A DNA stretch of 38,500 nt from Polymorphobacter sp. GTDB taxonomy: Bacteria > Pseudomonadota > Alphaproteobacteria > Sphingomonadales > Sphingomonadaceae. Numbering within the stretch: position 1 is the first letter of the stretch; each line of letters opens with the position of its first letter. Positions 33,262-38,500 of this stretch are shown piece by piece. The stretch spans positions 1 through 38,500 of the forward strand of contig NZ_JANYGL010000025.1 in NCBI RefSeq assembly GCF_025362435.1, read 5' to 3'. The notes under the pieces were generated by a model. The model saw nothing but the letters and a program-made list of their open reading frames with translations, was not told the origin of the DNA and did no database searches. The position numbers and the translations under genes were made by a program.

Positions 33262-33696
33262 ATGCCGCACCTCCTGATCGTCGAAGCGCGCTTTTACGAC
33301 GCCCTCGCCGACGCGCTGCTCGACGGCGCGCGGGCGACGCTCGACGCTGCGGGAGCGACGCACGAGACGATCACCGTGCCGGGCGCGCTCGAGATTCCGG
33401 CGGCGATCGGGCTGGCGTCGGCCATTGAGACCGAGGGGAGCTTCGACGGCTTCGTCGCGCTCGGCACCGTCATCCGCGGCGAGACGTATCACTTCGAGGT
33501 CGTCGCGTCGGAAAGCGCGCGCGGGATCATGGCGCTGACCCTCGACGGCCTTGCCATCGGCAACGGCATATTGACGGTCGAGGACGAGGCGCAGGCGTGG
33601 GCGCGCGCGCGGCGGTCCGAGAAGGACAAGGGCGGCGAGGCGGCGAAGGCGGCCCTTGCGATGATTGCGCTGCGCGAGCGCTTTGCGGCGGCATAA
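33262..33696 (+). CDS. ribH: 6,7-dimethyl-8-ribityllumazine synthase
   Basis: Joins the RibB and RibD products to form lumazine. It has 144 residues, slightly short for the family. [52 protein letters not shown] (catalytic His in TYHFEVV) and [16 protein letters not shown] are the signature regions. The start at 33262 is set by AAGGA 6 nt upstream; an upstream in-frame ATG at 33175 would translate the palindromic repeat. Confidence 0.96.
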   Translation: MPHLLIVEARFYDALADALLDGARATLDAAGATHETITVPGALEIPAAIGLASAIETEGSFDGFVALGTVIRGETYHFEVVASESARGIMALTLDGLAIGNGILTVEDEAQAWARARRSEKDKGGEAAKAALAMIALRERFAAA

Positions 33697-33751
33697 CATC
33701 CACGCGCGCCGTGGCTTGCAGATCGTCCGCAAACGGACCAATGCGGTGCTC

Positions 33752-34672
33752 ATGAGTATCGTGATGCTCGCTGCCCTCGCGGCTCTTTCGGCAGCCGCCG
33801 AACCACCGATCCTGCCGACGATCCCGCCGGCGACGATCGACAACTCGCTCGAGATCACCGGCGATGCCGTTGCCGCCGAGCAATCGAAGACGCGGATGTT
33901 CATCCCGGTCGAGATCGACGGCAAGGGCCCGTTCCGCTTCCTCGTCGACTCGGGGGCAGACCGCTCCGTCATCGGGGCTGGCCTTGCAGCGCAGCTCAAC
34001 CTACCGGCGGGCAACATCGTCAAGCTCCAGGGGATGGCCGGCGCGGCGCGGGTCGGGACCGTTCACATCGAGACGATCAAGCTCGGCCAGAGCACGATCG
34101 ACAATATTGCAGCCCCGGCGTTGCCCGAGCGTTATATCGGCGCGCAGGGACTTGTCGGGATCGACGCGCTTGCCGACCAGCGGCTGATGCTCGATTTCGA
34201 CAAAAAGACGATCACCGTCCAGGACTCGCGCAGGGCGGAATTGGTCAGCGGCGGCGACGAGATCGTCGTGACCGCGCGACGCCGCAACGGCCAGCTGATC
34301 CTGACCGCCGCAAGTGTCGGCGGCGTCCCGATCTATGCGGTGATCGATACCGGGTCGGAGGTGACGATGGGTAACCTCGCGCTGCGGGCGCGGGTGTTCG
34401 GGACGCGCCGGTCGCCCGTTCCGCATCCGGTGATCCTGACGAGCGTCACCGGGCAAACGCTGACCGCAGATCTCGCGACGTTGTCGAACATCCGCATCGG
34501 CGGCATCAGCCTCGCCAACGTGCCCGTCGCCTTCGCCGACGCACCGCCGTTCCGCCTGTTCGGGCTCGAGCATCAACCCGCGATGCTGCTCGGCACCGAC
34601 GTTCTCGAGGCATTCCGCCGCGTCGCGCTCGACTTCCGCGCGCGCCGCGTCCGGTTTACCCTGCGCCGATGA
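33752..34672 (+). CDS. Retropepsin-like aspartic protease (exported)
   Basis: 306 residues with two aspartic-protease-like halves, each with a catalytic motif: FLVDSGADRSVIG (Asp66) and AVIDTGSEVTMGN (Asp199). Each half ends in a hydrophobic-Gly flap-like region (LVGIDALADQRLMLDFD and AMLLGTDVLEAFRRVALDFR). The N-terminus is an export signal ending ALSAAAEPP. With an upstream TTG at 33716 the signal would gain a basic n-region (VRKR), so the true start may be there. The target is unknown. It interrupts the usual ribH-nusB adjacency. Confidence 0.85.
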   Translation: MSIVMLAALAALSAAAEPPILPTIPPATIDNSLEITGDAVAAEQSKTRMFIPVEIDGKGPFRFLVDSGADRSVIGAGLAAQLNLPAGNIVKLQGMAGAARVGTVHIETIKLGQSTIDNIAAPALPERYIGAQGLVGIDALADQRLMLDFDKKTITVQDSRRAELVSGGDEIVVTARRRNGQLILTAASVGGVPIYAVIDTGSEVTMGNLALRARVFGTRRSPVPHPVILTSVTGQTLTADLATLSNIRIGGISLANVPVAFADAPPFRLFGLEHQPAMLLGTDVLEAFRRVALDFRARRVRFTLRR

Positions 34673-34887
34673 CAAACCGGTTGCCCGAGAAACAGCACTC
34701 CTTCCTGTCGGTTCCGCAGCGTGCCGCAGTCAATCTGCGGCTTGGGCGGGGCGTGCGACTGCGCGCGCGGGCCGAGATGACGCCGGCAGGGCTACTCGCG
34801 GTCGGCGGTCTAGTCGCCGCGATCCTCGTCTCGACGGCACGCATCGTCGACGCCGCGCGAACGCCGCGGCAGCCCCCGCGAGGGTGA
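34669..34887 (+). CDS. Small single-pass membrane protein
   Basis: 72 residues: a basic N-terminal half (VNLRLGRGVRLRARAEMTPA) and one membrane helix (about 38-57, PAGLLAVGGLVAAILVSTAR), then a short basic tail. The family is not recognised. It overlaps the protease gene by 4 nt (ATGA), so the two are probably expressed together and may work together at the inner membrane. Confidence 0.6.
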   Translation: MTNRLPEKQHSFLSVPQRAAVNLRLGRGVRLRARAEMTPAGLLAVGGLVAAILVSTARIVDAARTPRQPPRG

Positions 34888-34918
34888 CATTGCGGCCTTG
34901 CGCCGCTACATCGCGGCC

Positions 34919-35401
34919 ATGGCACAGACGAAGATGAAAAAGGCGCGGGTCGGCAACGCGCGCTCGGCGGCGCGACTCGCGGCGGTACAAGCGTTGTATC
35001 AGCGCGACATGATCGGCGGCAGCGTCCCCGGTCTGCTGGTCGAATTCCACAATTATCGCCTCGGTGCGACGATCGGCGACGAGCAGTATCGCCCCGCCGA
35101 CGCGCCGTTCTTCGACGACCTCGTCGCCGGTGCGGCCGCGCGCGGCGGCGAGATCGACGCGCTGATCTCGGCCAATCTCGCCGAAGGCTGGGCGTTGGAC
35201 CGCCTCGACAAGCCGATGCGCGGGCTGCTCCGTGCCGGCGTCTATGAGCTCATCGCTCGCGCCGACGTTCCGGTGGCGACGATCATCGACGAATATATGG
35301 ACGTCGCCCACGCCTTCTACGATTCGCGCGAGGCCAAGTTCGTCAATGGCTTGCTCGATTCGGTGGCGCGGTCGGTACGGTCGACGACGACGGGTGCGTG
35401 A
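34919..35401 (+). CDS. nusB: Transcription antitermination protein NusB
   Basis: All-helical antitermination factor that binds boxA RNA with NusE during rRNA transcription. It has 160 residues. NARSAARLAAVQALYQRDMI is the conserved first helix, RLDKPMRGLLRAGVYELIAR and VPVATIIDEYMDVAHAFYDS the conserved C-terminal helices, with EAKFVNGLLDSVAR ending the fold. The start at 34919 is preferred to an in-frame TTG at 34898. It overlaps thiL by 8 nt. Confidence 0.95.
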   Translation: MAQTKMKKARVGNARSAARLAAVQALYQRDMIGGSVPGLLVEFHNYRLGATIGDEQYRPADAPFFDDLVAGAAARGGEIDALISANLAEGWALDRLDKPMRGLLRAGVYELIARADVPVATIIDEYMDVAHAFYDSREAKFVNGLLDSVARSVRSTTTGA

Positions 35402-36314
35402 GCGCGACCTGATCGCGCGGCTGCTCGCGCCCTTGGCGACGAGCGGCGCCGCGCGCGGCCTCGCCGACGACGCGGCGGTGTTCAGCCCGCCGATCGGGCG
35501 CGACCTTGTCTTTACCCACGACATCCTCGCCAGCGGGATCCACTATCTCCCCGGCGACAATCCGAGCGACGTCGCGTGGAAGCTGCTCGCGGTCAACCTG
35601 TCCGACCTCGCGGCGATGGGCGCGCGTCCTGCCGGGGTGCTGCTCGGCCTTGGCCTGAGCCCCGCCGAGGACGAGGCATGGGTCACCGCCTTCGCTACCG
35701 GGCTAAAACGGGCAATGGAGCGCTGGGGCGTTGCTTTGTGGGGTGGCGACACGGTTTCGGGCCTCGCCGCGGCGGTGCTCGGGCTGACCGCGATCGGGCA
35801 GGTCGAACCAGGGCAGGCGTTGTCGCGGAGTGGTGCGAAGCCGGGCGACGCATTGTGGGTCAGCGGCACGATCGGCGACGCTGGGCTCGGGCTGTCGATC
35901 GCCAGGGGCGAGGCGGCTCCCGACAAGTTCCTGCTCGACCGCTACCGCCGGCCTGAACCGAGGCTGGCGCTCGGCCAGTCGCTGGTCGAGCAGGCGACGG
36001 CGGCGATGGACGTGTCCGACGGCCTGCTGATCGATGCCGAGCGTCTTGCGGCGGCGAGCGGCGTGGCGATAACGGTTGAACTCGCGCTGATGCCCGTCTC
36101 GGCCGCCGCCGCTGCGCGCGTCCCGCGCGACGACGCGGGGCTGGAGCGGCTGACGAGTGCGGGGGACGATTACGAGCTGCTTTTCACCCTGCCGCCGGGG
36201 GTGTCGATCCCCGGCGTGACCCGGGTTGGGTCGGTCGTCGCGGGTTCGGGGCTGATCGTGCTCGGCCTCGACGGACAGCAGTTCACCCCGTCGCGTCTAG
36301 GCTACGAACACTAG
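35394..36314 (+). CDS. thiL: Thiamine-monophosphate kinase
   Basis: Phosphorylates thiamine monophosphate to the diphosphate cofactor. It has 306 residues of the PurM/ThiL fold: ADDAAVF (Asp25, Asp26), THDILASGIHYLPGDNP, KLLAVNLSDLAAMGARP, WGGDTVSG (117-122), AMDVSDGLLIDAERLA (205-220) and SAGDDYELLFTLP. The start is GTG at 35394 within the nusB end. The nusB-thiL pair after the riboflavin genes is a conserved alphaproteobacterial arrangement. It is convergent with bamE, with 1 bp between the stops. Confidence 0.95.
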   Translation: MRERDLIARLLAPLATSGAARGLADDAAVFSPPIGRDLVFTHDILASGIHYLPGDNPSDVAWKLLAVNLSDLAAMGARPAGVLLGLGLSPAEDEAWVTAFATGLKRAMERWGVALWGGDTVSGLAAAVLGLTAIGQVEPGQALSRSGAKPGDALWVSGTIGDAGLGLSIARGEAAPDKFLLDRYRRPEPRLALGQSLVEQATAAMDVSDGLLIDAERLAAASGVAITVELALMPVSAAAAARVPRDDAGLERLTSAGDDYELLFTLPPGVSIPGVTRVGSVVAGSGLIVLGLDGQQFTPSRLGYEH

Positions 36315-36315
36315 G

Positions 36316-36807
36316 CTACTTCGGTCCGTCGCGCCCGGTCGAGGTTCCGCCCGCCGAGTCCGTCGGCGTGTTCGCACTGCCGAACGCGCCGACGCCGCCG
36401 AAGATGTCTTCGAAGAAGCCCGTGTTGCGCCCGAGCGTCGGGGTCTTGTCGCGCAGCGGCCGAACGTTGGCGACCTGCTCGAGCCCGCGCCGCTCGACCT
36501 TGGTGACATTGCCCCGCGCGTCGAAGCTGATCTTGATGATGCCCTGCGACTGCGCCTTGGGGTAGAGGAACGCGATCTGGCGGGTGTTGCGCGAGATATA
36601 ATACCATTCGCCGGCATCGAACTGCGCCGCGAAGGTCGGGCGGCCGAGCGTCTTCTGCACCGAGTCCTTGTTGTCGACGCCCGGCTGGACCGACGTCACC
36701 AGCGCCTCGTCGACGATATAGCCTTGGTTCTGCTTGATCGTCGAACAGCCTGCCGTAACCAGCAACGCCGCTGCGATCGTCGCCGTGATCGGAAACGTGA
36801 AACGCAT
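36316..36807 (-). CDS. bamE: Outer membrane protein assembly factor BamE
   Basis: Lipoprotein of the BAM complex (SmpA/OmlA domain), 163 residues. The signal peptide MRFTFPITATIAAALLVTAG ends in a lipobox with Cys21. The core includes DEALVTSVQPGVDNKDSVQK, GRPTFAAQFDAGEWYYISR and IIKISFDARGNVTKVE, the BamE beta-sheet. A Gly/Ser/Thr-rich acidic tail follows. GGGAG lies 7 nt before the ATG and fixes the start. It is divergent from the CBP3-type chaperone gene. Confidence 0.94.
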   Translation of the reverse strand: MRFTFPITATIAAALLVTAGCSTIKQNQGYIVDEALVTSVQPGVDNKDSVQKTLGRPTFAAQFDAGEWYYISRNTRQIAFLYPKAQSQGIIKISFDARGNVTKVERRGLEQVANVRPLRDKTPTLGRNTGFFEDIFGGVGAFGSANTPTDSAGGTSTGRDGPK

Positions 36808-36899
36808 CGTTAAACTCCCAAGACGCCGCGGCACGTTGCGCCCGGCGTCGATCGCCTCAATATGCCGAAAGCCGCCACCCCGACAAGGCTTCGCCACCG

Positions 36900-37415
36900 A
36901 TGACGTTCTTCGACCGCCTGTTTCGCCCCGCCCGCACCGCTCCCGCCGGGGATGCGCTGTATCGTGCGATCGTCGCCGAGGCGCGGACGCCCGACTGGTA
37001 TCTTGCCGGCGAAGTGCCCGACACCGTCGACGGGCGCTTCGACGCGGTCGCACTCGGGCTGGCGCTGGTGTTGCTGCGGCTGGAGCGCGAGGGGGAGGGG
37101 CAGCGGCAGTTTTCGGCCGACCTGACCGAGCGTTTTATCGCCGACATGGACGGGTCGTTGCGCGAGCTCGGCATCGGCGATCCGACCGTCGGCAAGCAGG
37201 TCGGCCAGATGGTGTCGGCGCTCGGCGGGCGGCTCGGCGCGTATCGCGACGCGCTCGCGGGCGGCGAAGCCCTTGAGAACGCACTCGCGCGCAACCTGTA
37301 TCGCGGTGTCCCGGTCGATCCGGCGGCGCTCGACTGGGCGGCGCGGCGGGCGCTAGCGCTGGCGGCGCGGATCGATGCGGTGCCGCTCGCCGCTCTCGTC
37401 GAGGGTACGCTATGA
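36900..37415 (+). CDS. Ubiquinol-cytochrome c chaperone (CBP3-like)
   Basis: 171 residues of the ubiquinol-cytochrome c chaperone family (CBP3), which assists cytochrome b/bc1 complex assembly. Typical features are LYRAIVAEARTPDWYLAGEV, VPDTVDGRFDAVALGLALVL, FIADMDGSLRELGIGDPTVG and QVGQMVSALGGRLGAYRDAL. It overlaps the DUF177 gene by 4 nt (ATGA). The bamE / chaperone / DUF177 grouping is common in alphaproteobacteria. Confidence 0.92.
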   Translation: MTFFDRLFRPARTAPAGDALYRAIVAEARTPDWYLAGEVPDTVDGRFDAVALGLALVLLRLEREGEGQRQFSADLTERFIADMDGSLRELGIGDPTVGKQVGQMVSALGGRLGAYRDALAGGEALENALARNLYRGVPVDPAALDWAARRALALAARIDAVPLAALVEGTL

Positions 37416-37945
37416 AGTCCGAATTCTCCCGGATCATCCGCGCGCACGACGTCGGCACAAGCCCGCGCCGCGAGGCGATCGAGGCCAAGCCATTGGAGCG
37501 CACCGCGCTGGCGACGCGCTTCGACCTGTCGAGGCTCGACGCGCTGACTGCGGACCTGACCGCGGTTCGCGACGCCGGCGGCATCCGCGTGACCGGCACC
37601 TTTGCCGCGGCGGGGGAGCAGGCGTGCGTCGTCTCGGCCGAACCAGTCCCCTTCGCCATCGCCGAGCCGGTCGACCTGCGCTTCAGCGACGCCGTCCCCG
37701 AGGGCGAGGAGATCGAACTCGGCGACACCGACCTCGACGTCGTCCCGCTCGAAGGCGACCATCTCGACTTGGGCGAGGTCGTCGCCCAGTCGCTCGGCCT
37801 CGCGCTCGACCCGTATCCTCGCGCGCCTGCCGAAATCCGCGCCGCGGCGGAACGCCTGCTGACGACCGAGGCCGAGGCGGAGGCGATCGCCGCCGTGGAC
37901 AAGGCACGCGCCAACCCGTTTGCCATGTTGCGCCCGCCCAAGTAA
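37412..37945 (+). CDS. YceD family protein (DUF177)
   Basis: 177 residues of the YceD/DUF177 family, implicated in 23S rRNA or large-subunit assembly. The central IRVTGTFAAAGEQACVVSAE and the acidic segment ending LEGDHLDLGEVVAQSLGLAL are family features, with the NPFAMLRPPK ending. The two Cys-containing strands are reduced to one Cys. In many bacteria rpmF follows; here a terC gene follows after 10 bp, so the usual ribosomal partner is missing. Confidence 0.88.
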   Translation: MKSEFSRIIRAHDVGTSPRREAIEAKPLERTALATRFDLSRLDALTADLTAVRDAGGIRVTGTFAAAGEQACVVSAEPVPFAIAEPVDLRFSDAVPEGEEIELGDTDLDVVPLEGDHLDLGEVVAQSLGLALDPYPRAPAEIRAAAERLLTTEAEAEAIAAVDKARANPFAMLRPPK

Positions 37946-37955
37946 TCCTCGCGTC

Positions 37956-38500
37956 ATGGAATTCTTCGCCGACGTCTTTACCGCCGGCGGGCTCGCGGCG
38001 CTCGGCCAGGTCATCATGATCGACCTGATGCTCGCTGGCGACAATGTTGTCATCCTCGGCACGCTCGCCGCCGGGCTGCCCGCCGCCGAGCGCAAACGCG
38101 TTCTTACTCTCGGCGTCGGCATCGCGCTGGTCTGCCTCGTCGGCTTTGCCTTTCTCGCGGTGCGGCTGCTCGACGTCGTCGGCCTGCGGCTGGCGGGCGG
38201 GCTGCTGTTGTTGTGGGTCGGGTGGAAGCTGTTCCGCGAGCTTCGCGGCGAACGCGGTGCCGATATCGCCGCCGACACCGTAACGCCGGTCCGTCCAGCC
38301 AAGAGCTTCGCCCACGCAGCGCTCCAGGTCGCAATCGCCGACCTGTCGATGAGTCTCGACAACGTCCTTGCGGTCGCCGGGGCGGCACGCAACCATCCGG
38401 CAGTGCTGTTCTTCGGCCTCGCCCTGTCAGTGACCCTGATGGCGGTCGCGGCGAGCTACATCGCGCGGATCATCGAGCGCTACCACTGGATCGCCTACGC
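37956..38500 (+). CDS. TerC-family membrane protein (3' truncated)
   Basis: 181 codons visible before the window ends. The TerC pattern of membrane helices with acidic metal-binding motifs is clear: MIDLMLAGDNVVILGTLAAG (Asp23, Asp29) and the repeat IADLSMSLDNVLAVAGAA. It resembles the YjbE/YkoY subgroup, which includes manganese exporters. It starts 10 bp after DUF177, probably in the same operon. No yybP-ykoY-type riboswitch fits in that gap. Confidence 0.9.
   Translation, partial: MEFFADVFTAGGLAALGQVIMIDLMLAGDNVVILGTLAAGLPAAERKRVLTLGVGIALVCLVGFAFLAVRLLDVVGLRLAGGLLLLWVGWKLFRELRGERGADIAADTVTPVRPAKSFAHAALQVAIADLSMSLDNVLAVAGAARNHPAVLFFGLALSVTLMAVAASYIARIIERYHWIAY

Noticed and set aside
30100-33270. 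FMN (RFN) riboswitch in the riboflavin cluster
   Set aside because: I looked before ribD, ribB and ribH for the conserved RFN sequence blocks and saw none; the gaps are either too short or filled by a palindromic repeat.
36808-37053. N-terminal extension of bamE
   Set aside because: It overlaps the divergent chaperone gene antisense; the lipoprotein signal peptide and GGGAG ribosome site fix the start at 36807.
37946-37955. yybP-ykoY manganese riboswitch before terC
   Set aside because: Only 10 bp separate DUF177 and terC, and nothing like the motif is seen at the end of DUF177.

Overview
The window comes from a GC-rich alphaproteobacterium, most likely a member of the Sphingomonadales. The evidence is a MipZ division ATPase, the DUF3572/HAD/RidA/FemAB-like block, a PEP-CTERM protein with the sphingomonad-style PEPxxW tail, the CBP3-type cytochrome bc1 chaperone next to YceD/DUF177, and a RibB protein with a degenerate RibA-like half. 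Nearly all of it is chromosomal housekeeping DNA. I see no rRNA, tRNA, CRISPR array, insertion sequence or prophage.

Layout. 1-1071: end of a cyclopropane-fatty-acid-synthase-type methyltransferase and a small DUF6894-like protein. 1078-5744 (minus): a tripartite MacAB-TolC-type exporter, with the MacB ATPase and permease as separate genes. 5821-9523 (minus): SDR oxidoreductase, clpS, phasin, phosphohexomutase. 9560-10475: rluE (plus) and an AT-richer membrane orphan (minus). 10578-12981 (minus): the overlapping operon mipZ - membrane J-domain protein - roxA, divergent from panC. 14249-16770 (minus): DUF3572 - HAD - RidA - FemAB-like acetyltransferase, then rpmG at 16932-17099. 17192-25688 (minus): rnr, topA, dprA and plsY, a commonly conserved neighbourhood, interrupted here by a PEP-CTERM gene (topA/rnr) and a plus-strand parDE toxin-antitoxin pair (dprA/topA). 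25910-29635 (plus): nadE, a Phd/VapC pair and gltX. 29642-36314 (plus): a membrane protein, the riboflavin genes ribD-ribE-ribB(X)-ribH, a retropepsin-like protease with a small membrane protein, then nusB and thiL. 36316-38500: bamE (minus), then the CBP3-type chaperone, DUF177 and a truncated terC (plus).

Many genes overlap by 4 nt (ATGA, GTGA or TTGA), so translational coupling is common. The riboflavin cluster can make 6,7-dimethyl-8-ribityllumazine and riboflavin. Its RibB carries a RibA-like half without the zinc cysteines, so GTP cyclohydrolase II must be encoded elsewhere.

The most unusual features are: (1) two families of about 125-146 bp multi-hairpin palindromic repeats, four copies in all, each with the same end facing the start of a downstream gene; in one case the repeat supplies, and could sequester, the Shine-Dalgarno of the MacB permease; (2) an HTH-like N-terminus fused to RibB(X), with an array of TGTGA half-sites directly upstream; (3) two toxin-antitoxin pairs placed between housekeeping genes, both toxins starting with TTG in a TTGA overlap; (4) TGC-rich palindromes, resembling PhaR operators, at the phasin promoter. 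All of this is read by eye from the sequence; no searches were run.
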